Shown: piece by piece, positions 56,001-64,000 of the stretch
Layout: every line of letters starts with the position of its first letter
Numbering within the stretch: position 1 is the stretch's first letter
Source: Hybos culiciformis
Taxonomy: Eukaryota; Arthropoda; Insecta; Diptera; Hybotidae
Direction of reading: 5' to 3'
Assembly: GCA_964007475.1 (NCBI GenBank)
Contig: OZ023275.1
Coordinates: 33,584,029 to 33,648,028, forward strand
Length of the DNA: 64,000 nt
Translations under genes and position numbers: made by a program
The notes under the pieces: generated by a model
What the model saw: the letters and a program-made list of their open reading frames with translations, nothing else
Database searches by the model: none
Told to the model about the DNA's origin: nothing

Positions 56001-59000
56001 AACAAAAAATAATTTTCTAGGGAAATTTTATTAAATTATTTATAGATATTTTTCAAGAAAATATAATTCCATAATTTCAATTTATTTTACCAATATTATC
56101 CTAGGAAAATTTTCAAAGGGTTTTGTTTATTTTATCCCTAAATAGAATATTATCATCCAGCAAATTGTATATATACCCGATATAATATAACTCAGTAGAT
56201 AAAGTTAAATCAAAACTTAGCTCTGTAAGACAATTATTTAATATCTTGGATAATATCTATAATATATTTAATATCTTGGAAATAAATATGAATTGAATGA
56301 ATTGAATTTTACCAATAAAATGAATAAAATTCAGTATTACAAAATCCAAAGAGAAATAATTAACCGTACAATATCTCAGGTGGGACTTATCTGTAATTTA
56401 AAGAAAAAATGGCATATTTTGTCAAAGAACAGAATTCTACATAATCATTGTACTATCATTTTGTATATTAAAAAAAAATAATCTGCTTTCATCTAAGTAA
56501 AATTCGAAAATGTTGCCAAGAAAATAAAAAAATATCTTTCGATCTATGTGTATAGTACTCAACCTACATACTTAGTTAAATATTATAAAATTTTGTATAC
56601 ATTTTATAACTCAATTCCCTTGTCAGATTAGTTATTCAGGGCCAAGAAATTTGTTTTTTGTTTTTCTTTCCTCCTCTTTTATTTAATTTTTTCTCTTCTA
56701 CACCAATAACAATGATTTCAAATTGAGCTAAACTACAATTACCATAAAATATGTACATATTTGGATGTATATAAAGTATAATTCGTGAATATTAATATGG
56801 TACCGTGAATAAACGTTGGTTGCCAACAAAAATATTTTCATTTATTCAAAGAATACATGCATAGTAATTTATTGAATAAAATATATATATATATATATAT
56901 AAGATATCTGTTTTTAAGTTCGTTTCTCGTTCACTCTGTTTTACCCCAATAATGCTCAATGATGCACAGCACAAGTTTTTCTACTGTGCTTTCTATTTTA
57001 TAAAAAAAAATTTACTATTTTATATACAACAGCTGTAAATAAACAATTATATGGATAAAATTGTAGAAATAAAAAGAAGTAGCAGAAGTGTAGCAGATTA
57101 TAATCTGTCTATGGAAAAAAACCATTTATTTATTTTTATTTTTTTTACTTTTGAAATATCACGTTGCACGATATCTCCGATTTCATCTAACTTCAAAATA
57201 TTTTATGTTGAACAATACTCAGACATATATATACATAATATATACACATATTTATCTATCTCTGAATAATATTATAGATACTTTTATACAAGTTTTAGTT
57301 AAAAAGTATGAGAAATTATCTGACTTTTATGAATGCCTTATAATAAAACCAGTTTGAAAAATGGTAATTTATGAGATTCGTCGTATAACTGAAAGCAAAA
57401 ATCTATATATATATATGTTTAAAAATAATGTTGTTTAGTATACAGAATATAATTTTAGTACGTATTTGAGCAGGAAAATATTAAAATTTTATTAAAGCAT
57501 ATAATAAATTTTCTCGTTTTTATAGCAATATAAATAATTTATGGCTTCAGTTGGAAACAAATGGGATTTGGAAAAATTGCTGTACAATAATATAGCTCAT
57601 TATATACACAGCATATTTACATTATACATATTTACTATATGTACATATATAAATATATATATATAAAATACGGCTTCATTTCATAAAACTTTATTTCATT
57701 CTATTAAATTTTATAGCACCCAAATTTGGTACAAAATAAAAGATTAATATAATTTACGGGGTTTTTTATATCGAAAATTAACAGGGTGAAAAATATTTTT
57801 GATTCTCAAAAATTTTTAAGTATGTATTCTTTCTTGATTCATTCTTCGTTTTAACCACCTACAGCAGCACAATTAAATCAAAGACGATGTTTCCATTGTC
57901 CTGGAATGCAAAAGATTGGAAATGCGGAAGGTTATTTTTTTTCATCCAAAGTTTTTATTTTTTCAACTAGAAAATTTTAAATTAGGATAATCTTAATTTC
58001 AGATAAGGTTAATTTCAAAAAGGTTTGTTTCAGCTTGATCAGTTTATCTTAGAATATGTTGTACCTACCTACATCAATGTGAGAATTATCAAAATTATTT
58101 AGATGTTGACTTAAAATTTTCTTAATTTCTTATCTCATTTTTATTTAAAACGGAAACACTTCCTATATAAAAACATATACGAAATACCAAATTTGCAGTA
58201 AGAGGAAAGCAATTAATTTTAAATGTCAATAATATTTAATTTTTTTTTTTTTTTTTATAACAAAATATTATATTTCGTTATCTTCTCTGTACAATGTTGG
58301 CACGAAAACTTGTTTAACGCTTCAATTAGAATAAAAACTCGTTCCAAAAACCAAAAAACAAGAATATATGTACGCCACCACCCTTAGAAATATTTTAATA
58401 TTCGTTATCTTTTAATAAACAAAGTTATAACAAATTGGAATGTAAAAAAGGCTAAATTTCAACAAAATAAATACTGTAGTATTTTATACACCAGGCATAC
58501 GCTTTTAATATAAATTGTTTTAATTAAAATAAATTATTCCTACATTTTATATAAAATATTTATTATTATGTATACAGTACGTCAATTTTATATAAATATA
58601 AACATACTATATACATAAATGTATACTAAAATCATGGGGCTTTATTATATATTTCTTTCCTACGATGTTTGCTTTGCTCGACAAAAGAACATTGAGAGAT
58701 ATTCAATATAAAATGAACATTAAATTTTCTCTATCATGTGAATTAATGAATTTTCATTAACATTTTTATTAAAAAATTGGTACAGTTTTAAATTTTTAAT
58801 TATATTATTATAGAATCTATGGATTGCTTTGATAAGCCTCAGTAGAATTTGTTCATAATATCGAAAAAAGTTTTAAAAATAATAAAATTAAATAATTATT
58901 ATAATATTCAACGTTTGTAATTATATAATACTCAAGTCTTCAGATTATTTGGTTCTGAAATTTTTGATAAAAATAATAATAATATTTGTGGTGATTATGA

Positions 59001-62000
59001 ATGCAAAAACGAAAAATTATATTTTTGAGCATTTTAATGGTTTTGAAAACATATTTTTATATTAAAAAATTGTTTCCAATAAATCAAAATTGTGAGCAAA
59101 AAAATTAGGATCATGAACGTGAAAAGCCCTGATGCTTAAGGTTGAAGGTCCTTATGTTTTAAATTTTACATTATGAATGTAGCGACAGATCACTGGTACA
59201 TTCTCGTTCTATTATTGAGAAATTAATTTCTTTTTGGAGCTAATAATTTATTCAGATGTTTGCAAATATAAAAGTAGATATTTTTTTAACTTTGAGAATC
59301 TTTTTTTTTTTTGTAGTTTTATGTTGGCATGTTGTTTTTTTTTGTTTAATTTATAATAGAAATTAGCATTATGTAGTTATCTTTTTTCTTAACTTTTTTC
59401 ATAAATAAAATAAAGTACAAATCAGTAGATGCTAATGGTTTTGTTAATAATGTCTGTAACTTGTAAAACGAGCGAGGCTATATCTTCATAAAAATTTTGT
59501 TTTGAATATATGTATAGTTTTTAATCAAAATTTCACAAATATTTTAAAATTAAACCTATTACATATGTATTTTATGAGGCCTTGTTGAGACGAATATTTT
59601 TGTATTAGCTTAAAAGTTGTAGAATGCAAAAAATATTTTTCACAACAAGTTTTAGCTTCGTTTTGAAAGTTATAGATAAGTATGCTTGCAAATCTAATCG
59701 CCTTTTTGTGTAATTTTTTCTAAATGAATGTGAAAATATTGCGAAGACAAAAAATTTTATAAAAAGTTTATAAAACTTTCTTTTTATTTTAATTTTAGAT
59801 ATTTCCCAAATAAATTGTGTATTTAATAATCCACAAAAACAGTCTTCCAACAATTTAAATGAAAATCAACGCACAGAATCAACTGAAAGTGGATATAAGT
59901 CATCTTTAAATTCAGATTTAGATTATTTAATTCAAAACGATTTTGACGATATGACTGGTGTAACGTTATCCGGGCATAATAAAAAGTCTCTTAGTAGAAA
60001 AAATTCTCAAAGTAAGGAATTTATTATAAAAACAGAAAAAGGAAAAACAGGAACATCTACTGTTCCATCACCGTCTTCATCACCAAACAATATTATATAT
60101 GAATTTTCATCTAATGAAAGTGGTGACGAAACATCTACAGTTAGCACAGAAATCAGAAAAAAGAAGAAAAAAAGACATTGCTACACATGTGATCAAGATT
60201 TTCGTCGAACAAGGGATTTTATATCACATTTGCGAGGACATGTGAGCATGCCATTATTAATAATAAACAAATTAAGCGATGATAACAATTACATTAAAGA
60301 TTATATGGAATCAATTAAATCACGTAATAATAATAGTGGGTGTCTTAAGATAAAACTGAAATTATCTGGACCCTCAGAAAATCAAAGCTTTCAGGTTAAC
60401 AATTTATTAATTATACCTTAATAATAAACAATACTTAGTTTGTGTAATAAGAGAAAAACCTTAAACAACCCATTAATAGTTAAACAACCCATTAATAGTA
60501 GTATATATATATATTATAATCAACTTGCATTTTAACTATAATTGCCATCCGCTTCCTCCTACAAAAAATGTTTAATTAGGAAATAAATTTTCTTAGAAAG
60601 AAAAACTTTTTTAGACATATATCTATGCATAGTTGATTTTAATACTCAAATAATTATTGAAATTACATTTTTTTCCGCAGCAAAAAAATAAAAAGATATT
60701 TCTTGAGATTGTCTTATTCTAAAGAGCTAATTTATTTGCTTGTAAATATTAAAAAGCTTGAATTCTTCTGTCAATACAAATTAACAACTTAAAAAATAAT
60801 TTTTTTTTTTTTTAATTTTTAGGTTGTCGAAAAAAATGAAACAGAAAAAATTGGCAGTATTCGTGTGCTACGAGCTGACGAAATTAAACAAAGTAGAAGC
60901 CCACCTCCTGTTAGTATGCTAGCCAAAATGCAAGTACCTCACTCATCTTTACCAGATATTAAACCAATTTTGAATGAATCAATAGATGGTTATTTCGAGT
61001 GTCCACCGCTTGATGGTTTAGATCAATTTTCTGAGGTTAGCCGTGAAACGAGCGATGAATTATTGCAAAAACTTTTAAATTGCAATCAAATGGATTCAGT
61101 ATCAAGTAATGAAAATGAATGGAATAATGAATTTATATCTATTGATCGATTAGGTTGTTATTGTACAGTTTGTCACATGAATTTCCCTGATAGTATCACA
61201 TTATTTGACCATAAACGTTTAACAGGTCACGATTATCATGAAGAAATGAGACGTCCTCAAATGCATCAAATGCCGATGCAACAACAATTTCCACATAGGA
61301 TCGGTTACCCTGGTCCCCATCATGCAGGACCAGGTTTTCCCGCAATGTATCCACATGATGCCTATCCGCCTCATCCATATCATCAAGGATATCCAATGAA
61401 TTCAGGTTTTCATCCATCACATCAACAGCAAATGATGCAACAGCAAAGAGCTCCACCTCCGTTACATCGCATTCCTCAATCTCAACAAATTTTGCAGCAA
61501 AGGTCATCTAATTCTCACTATATGGGACCAGATGGTTATCCAGGAAATTATTCAATGCAAAGACCTGGAGAATTTATGAAAACGAGATTGCAAAAATTGG
61601 GAAATGGTGGTGGAGCACCGTCGCCCCCAGTTATAATGGGCCCTCAAACAGCCGTAAGACCCCGTTTCTTAGCACCACCTAACGTTCCATCTGCAAGACC
61701 ACCTGGTCAAATGATGAGGTCATCTGGGCAATCACAACAAGTTCCTCAAATTGGAAGTCTTTCTTGTCGTTCTGGCCAGCCAATAAATCAACAATGTAGA
61801 ATGATGCACGGTCAACTTCGGCCTCAGTTTCAACCAGGGCAACCAAATCCGATGAATCATCCCAGATTCCCAGGACAATATCCTAACCAAAGTAGTTCAC
61901 AAAATCCTCATCCAAATTCAATTCAAATTCGCCCACCTCATCGTTTGATGGGACCATTATCTCGGATTCAGCAGTTGCAAGCACAAAATTCGGCACATAG

Positions 62001-63051
62001 CACAAGATCCATTATTAAAACAGAGCCTGGATTAGAGCATTCTCATCAAACACATCGAACTGCAAGTCCGTCAACGAATCAATCACGTCAACTTCCAAAA
62101 CAATCTTCACAGCAACCATCTGAAGAGCCGATAACTAAAAAAATTCGCCTTGATGAACGTGATCCAGGAATTCCAGTAATTAAAAGTGTTATTGGTGGTG
62201 CTGTACAAATTCATAATCAATCCGCTTCTTCCAAAACTAAAGAGTGTTCATCTCCAATTCAATTGAATGAACAAATTACTCTGAGTAAATTAAATGCAGA
62301 ACCAAAAAAGAATCCGAAGGAGGTGGCAAATATTTTAGCAAATCGAGGTATAATAGTAACTCGAAATAATGGAAAACCAATTGAGGCCTCTGAGGCAACT
62401 ACTGAAAAAACTTCAACAGCAACACAAGAAGCTGTTCAGAAATTACAAATGAACAATTCAGTTTCAATAATATCAAAAAAAAAGGCAGAAGATGCAAATT
62501 GCGTTGATGACGATGAAGATTCTAATGTGTATCAGTGTTCCGCAAAGGGATGTGATGAGAAATTTCTTTCTACTGAATTACTCAATAGACATATGCTTCG
62601 AGAGCATAAATTTCCAGATAAACCTTCTCCTAGTTCTGTACCAGCTGTTCTTGTTAATAATCCGCCTCCACCACAAGATCCTCACGCTAGAAATCATATA
62701 AAAGCTTTCAAATGCAAAGTTTGTCCAGCTTTGTTTTCAAGTCAAACAGGTCTTCACGATCATCAGTGGCGTGCTCATAAAATAGCACAAGCTTCTCCGG
62801 ATGAATTAGGAGTTCCAATTGTAGATTTATCTAATGAACAGACAAAAAGAAAATTAGCTGCTCTAGGAATAATGAATTATATACCTCTATCTAATAAATC
62901 GGGCCAAAATATGTATGGATTTCCCATTATTTCTGTTCAAGGATCATCAAATCCAGCAATTTGTAATATCATGGGATTGGGAGCAAATTCAGTTCTTTCT
63001 TTAGGTCCTGTTAAAAAAATTGGTCCTATAAATTTGAATGTTAATAAATAA
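44000..63051 (+). CDS. Nuclear C2H2 zinc-finger protein, four exons, 981 codons
   Basis: Spliced CDS: 44000-44054, 57865-57930, 59799-60394, 60823-63051 (TAA). Phases agree at every junction (1, 1, 0). Order of features: a CFHC cysteine pair (exon 2), an acidic Asn-rich stretch, SUMO-consensus IKTE, a basic RKKKKKRH patch, a C2H2 finger (60179-60241), a second C2H2-type finger with C-x2-C-x12-H-x5-H (61162-61230), a long Pro/Gln/His/Met-rich region, a second IKTE (near 62010), and two C-terminal fingers (62536-62607, spacing C-x4-C-x12-H-x4-H; 62713-62777). A hydrophobic/Gly-rich tail without fingers ends the protein. A nuclear DNA-binding or chromatin-associated role is inferred from these parts. 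I considered the insect HP1-partner protein Row, but cannot verify that match. Confidence 0.85.
44055..50396. other. First part of the long intron of the zinc-finger gene
   Basis: A/T-rich sequence with no supportable exon. Open frames at 47183-47407, 48613-48807 and 48804-49019 are short, lack motifs and have A/T-driven codons. The ATG at 48628 (M-S-Q-F-P-W-L-N-Q) is followed by A11 and low-complexity sequence, and is not convincing. An alternative 5' exon could be hidden here but I see none. Confidence 0.45.
50397..50598 (-). other. LINE 3' UTR and poly(A) tail
   Basis: Follows the likely ORF2 stop. It contains TGGTTTTAGTGAGTAAAAAC, flanked by GAGG and CCTC, which would form a short hairpin, and ends in TTCCCCTCCATC followed by A11. 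A terminal homopolymer A tract fits a poly(A)-primed LINE. Confidence 0.7.
50599..51692 (-). pseudogene. LINE ORF2, reverse-transcriptase half with core deletion
   Basis: The coding sequence resumes exactly in frame (RKWQLSRYPGDKTVFNRLNN). Recognisable motifs are KAPGYDLITG and PWHWKIAEVIVVPKQGKP leading to SYQPISLL. Near 51090 the sequence jumps to AKYLGMNLNAK, a C-terminal motif, so the region holding the catalytic YADD/FADD box is missing. A frameshift follows in an A10 run (51004-51013). The thumb-like end then continues as VWTYGIQLWGC to a further frameshift at about 50660. The true end appears to be a TAA at 50599-50601. Confidence 0.85.
51693..52334 (-). repeat. 642-bp duplicate (inner copy) interrupting ORF2
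   Basis: Matches 53218-53859 at a constant offset of 1,525 bases with only three differences that I can see (near 51786, 52027 and 52100). It contains the upstream region, the ORF1 C-terminus, the TAATG junction and the first 14 codons of ORF2 (to W-N-A-N-G). The inner copy therefore creates a misleading open frame, MSQNLKISTWNANG fused directly to RKWQLSRYPG (51733-51050). AAG occurs at both edges of the inserted piece, which could be a 3-bp microhomology or target duplication. Confidence 0.95.
52335..53258 (-). pseudogene. LINE ORF2, apurinic-type endonuclease half
   Basis: Starts M-S-Q-N-L-K-I-S-T-W-N-A-N-G. Endonuclease motifs appear in the normal order: WNANG (N), VSETHF (catalytic Glu), RGGAAIL, GGDFNAKH (GDFNA), PDLIDFFI and SSDHTP (SDH). 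All key residues of the endonuclease fold look intact. The first frame stops at 52416, but the next frame continues K-A-A-E-N-N-T-P-L-E and then RYPREIIELIKEKRR to 52335, so a one-base frameshift lies at about 52416-52445. The last codon is split by the duplicated segment. The domain nicks target DNA for target-primed reverse transcription. Confidence 0.85.
53218..53859 (-). repeat. 642-bp duplicate (outer copy) at the LINE 5' end
   Basis: This is the probable source copy, continuous with the endonuclease at 53218. It also covers A/T-rich non-coding sequence from 53516 to 53859 (TTATAATATATATTATAATA type). That part is shared with the inner copy, so it belongs to the duplicated unit whether or not it belongs to the LINE. 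Confidence 0.95.
53258..53515 (-). pseudogene. C-terminal end of LINE ORF1
   Basis: Eighty-five open codons end in ...RLDSQDHGIKTLSDEISRV and a TAA whose last A is the first base of the ORF2 start codon (TAATG overlap), a familiar arrangement in LINEs of the Jockey group. The segment begins right after an in-frame stop and lacks the rest of ORF1, including any zinc-knuckle motifs. The element is therefore 5'-truncated or the upstream part has been replaced. Confidence 0.7.
53860..57864. other. Second part of the long intron of the zinc-finger gene
   Basis: A/T-rich non-coding sequence with repeated CGTATATATTATG words near 54190-54245 and an (AT)n run at 56881-56901. The open frames at 55323, 56293, 57051 and 57151 have no motif and are not supported. 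The acceptor of zinc-finger exon 2 ends the stretch. Confidence 0.5.
56881..56901. repeat. (AT)n dinucleotide microsatellite
   Basis: An uninterrupted alternating run of 21 bases in the intron. Confidence 0.9.
57865..57930 (+). CDS. Zinc-finger gene exon 2, Cys-pair exon with tandem acceptor
   Basis: The exon encodes A-Q-L-N-Q-R-R-C-F-H-C-P-G-M-Q-K-I-G-N-A-E, with donor GAAG|GTTATT. The acceptor is CAGCAG, a NAGNAG tandem: splicing after the first AG (57864) or the second (57867) changes the protein by one Ala and keeps the frame. The CxxC suggests half of a zinc-binding site. A possible partner Cys lies in exon 3 (I-N-C-V-F). Confidence 0.75.
59799..60394 (+). CDS. Zinc-finger gene exon 3, first C2H2 finger
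   Basis: The acceptor is TTTTAG at 59793-59798 and the donor CAG|GTTAAC at 60395. The open frame runs without a stop from the exon start, so the Met at 59951 is internal. It encodes an Asn/Ser-rich, partly acidic region (LNSDLDYLIQNDFDD), IIKTEKG, a Ser/Pro stretch, IRKKKKKRH, and one canonical C2H2 finger at 60179-60241 (C-x2-C-x12-H-x3-H). Confidence 0.88.
60461..60498. repeat. 19-bp tandem duplicate in zinc-finger intron 3
   Basis: TTAAACAACCCATTAATAG occurs twice in direct succession, in the 428-bp intron between exons 3 and 4. Confidence 0.95.
60823..63051 (+). CDS. Zinc-finger gene last exon, Pro/Gln-rich region and three fingers
   Basis: The acceptor AG is at 60821-60822 after a long T tract. 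The frame V-V-E-K-N-E-T-E-K-I-G-S-I-R-V-L-R continues for 742 codons. A finger with C-x2-C-x12-H-x5-H spacing at 61162-61230 resembles the RNA/dsRNA-associated (U1-like) variant. A region rich in Pro, Gln, His, Tyr and Met follows (about 61255-61990), then IIKTEPG, then two fingers near the end. The antisense open frame at 61196-61507 is a shadow of the repetitive CAT/CAA codons. Confidence 0.9.
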   Translation, partial: VVEKNETEKIGSIRVLRADEIKQSRSPPPVSMLAKMQVPHSSLPDIKPILNESIDGYFECPPLDGLDQFSEVSRETSDELLQKLLNCNQMDSVSSNENEWNNEFISIDRLGCYCTVCHMNFPDSITLFDHKRLTGHDYHEEMRRPQMHQMPMQQQFPHRIGYPGPHHAGPGFPAMYPHDAYPPHPYHQGYPMNSGFHPSHQQQMMQQQRAPPPLHRIPQSQQILQQRSSNSHYMGPDGYPGNYSMQRPGEFMKTRLQKLGNGGGAPSPPVIMGPQTAVRPRFLAPPNVPSARPPGQMMRSSGQSQQVPQIGSLSCRSGQPINQQCRMMHGQLRPQFQPGQPNPMNHPRFPGQYPNQSSSQNPHPNSIQIRPPHRLMGPLSRIQQLQAQNSAHSTRSIIKTEPGLEHSHQTHRTASPSTNQSRQLPKQSSQQPSEEPITKKIRLDERDPGIPVIKSVIGGAVQIHNQSASSKTKECSSPIQLNEQITLSKLNAEPKKNPKEVANILANRGIIVTRNNGKPIEASEATTEKTSTATQEAVQKLQMNNSVSIISKKKAEDANCVDDDEDSNVYQCSAKGCDEKFLSTELLNRHMLREHKFPDKPSPSSVPAVLVNNPPPPQDPHARNHIKAFKCKVCPALFSSQTGLHDHQWRAHKIAQASPDELGVPIVDLSNEQTKRKLAALGIMNYIPLSNKSGQNMYGFPIISVQGSSNPAICNIMGLGANSVLSLGPVKKIGPINLNVNK

Positions 63052-64000
63052 ACTAAGCAAATATTTTAATTTATAAAATTACTAAAATAACAGTAACTAT
63101 CAGAAGGATCAATTCAATTTAAATAAGTAATGAATTTAATACATATTATGTACGGCGTTTTTTTTGACAAATATTACGAAAATATCAAATGAAAATAATG
63201 CGCTCAATATCTAATCCATATTATTTTTTATTTAATATTAAAAGAGTAAATTTCGAAGTTTTATTCAAATAAAAATAAAATTTTACTAAATTTATCAGAA
63301 TAAAAATATGTTTGAAATGAAATTATGAAATTTAAAAATTTTGACTAAGAATTTAATCTTTAAAGGATTGAATGAAAATAAGAATTGTTTTGTGACTTTT
63401 AACATTTATTTCTCTTTTTAACGCGTCATTAAAACGTCATCGATTGTGATCGATCTCTTCTCAACATATAATCAAAAATATGGATTGAAAAATTTTCAGA
63501 ATTATCGCGATTAAAGAATGTTTTCTCAAAAAAAAAAAAATAACATGTTTCAAAACAAAATTTTAAAAGATTGAGGTAAAAAAAAACAACTTAATTCCCA
63601 AATTTCTTAAATTTAAATAATTTAACTTCGTCGTTACTTTAGCTTTAATTTTTTTTTAAATTTACATTTTAAATGTTTTTCGCGACATATTAAAATAGAC
63701 GCACATCATAAACACTTTCTAAATCTAAAGGATCTGTCAAAGGACACACCTTGAATTTTTATATGTAAATAATTAAATTAAATTTACATTATCAACTTTT
63801 TTAAACTTAAAGAATTAAGAGCTTGAAGAAAAAAAAAATAAATATTATATAGTCACATTTTTAAAAAAAAATCAGCATCTCAATGCGTGATTCTGGTCAC
63901 CACAAGCTCGTAAAAACTTTAAATTTTCGTACATCATACACGTTTTGATACCAAAATTTATATTATTACAAATAAATAAAACAAAAATTTTAAATCAAAA
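63052..64000. other. 3' UTR and downstream flank of the zinc-finger gene
   Basis: A/T-rich sequence with several AATAAA hexamers and A runs. No further gene is visible before the window ends. Confidence 0.5.
63268..63273 (+). terminator. Candidate polyadenylation signal AATAAA of the zinc-finger gene
   Basis: The hexamer lies 217 bases after the stop codon. Others follow at about 63298 and beyond, so the actual cleavage site cannot be chosen from sequence. Confidence 0.3.

Noticed and set aside
61196..61507. Minus-strand ORF of 103 codons
   Set aside because: Antisense shadow of the Pro/Gln/His-rich zinc-finger exon; repetitive CAT/CAA/CCA codons avoid stops on the other strand.
62492..62701. 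Plus-strand ORF of 69 codons in another frame
   Set aside because: Lies wholly inside the zinc-finger exon in an alternative frame.
1..64000. tRNA, rRNA, CRISPR arrays, operons, bacterial promoters, viral genes
   Set aside because: No cloverleaf, rRNA-like block or spaced direct repeats were found, and the introns show a eukaryotic nuclear context; bacterial features do not apply.

Overview
This window is AT-rich nuclear DNA from a eukaryote, most likely an insect. Evidence: spliced genes with GT-AG introns, long non-coding stretches full of A/T runs and microsatellites, a Jockey-like non-LTR retrotransposon, and several short non-autonomous DNA transposons. I cannot name the order or species from sequence alone. 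Two protein-coding genes can be modelled, both on the + strand, and both are likely incomplete or uncertain at their 5' ends.

Gene 1 (about 5.65-10.9 kb) is the 3' part of a rhodopsin-family (class A) G-protein-coupled receptor. Four exons (5651-5911, 8369-8575, 8905-9772, 10030-10895) join with matching phases into 733 codons, starting just before transmembrane segment 2 and ending in a cytoplasmic tail of about 455 residues. The exon(s) for the N-terminus and TM1 were not found. Retention of the last intron would give a much shorter tail.

The stretch from 10.9 to about 43.4 kb has no gene I can support. It holds A/T-rich sequence, microsatellites, a diverged 141-bp tandem duplication (27.35-27.65 kb), a TA-flanked MITE with perfect 26-bp ends (27.95-28.15 kb), a hAT-like MITE with a matching target duplication (28.99-29.15 kb), a 37-bp perfect hairpin (40.5 kb), and a nested repeat cluster with a fold-back element and a 31-bp minisatellite (41.87-42.81 kb).

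Gene 2 (about 44.0-63.05 kb) encodes a predicted nuclear C2H2 zinc-finger protein. Four exons (44000-44054, 57865-57930, 59799-60394, 60823-63051) give 981 codons in a continuous frame, with four C2H2 fingers, a basic patch, a Pro/Gln/His-rich middle and two SUMO-consensus sites. Its 13.8-kb first intron carries, in antisense orientation, a dead Jockey-like LINE (about 50.4-53.86 kb).

The LINE is the most unusual locus. Its endonuclease half and reverse-transcriptase half meet exactly in frame, except that a 642-bp copy of the element's own 5' region, differing at three bases, sits between them. It has also lost the catalytic core of the reverse transcriptase and has three frameshifts.
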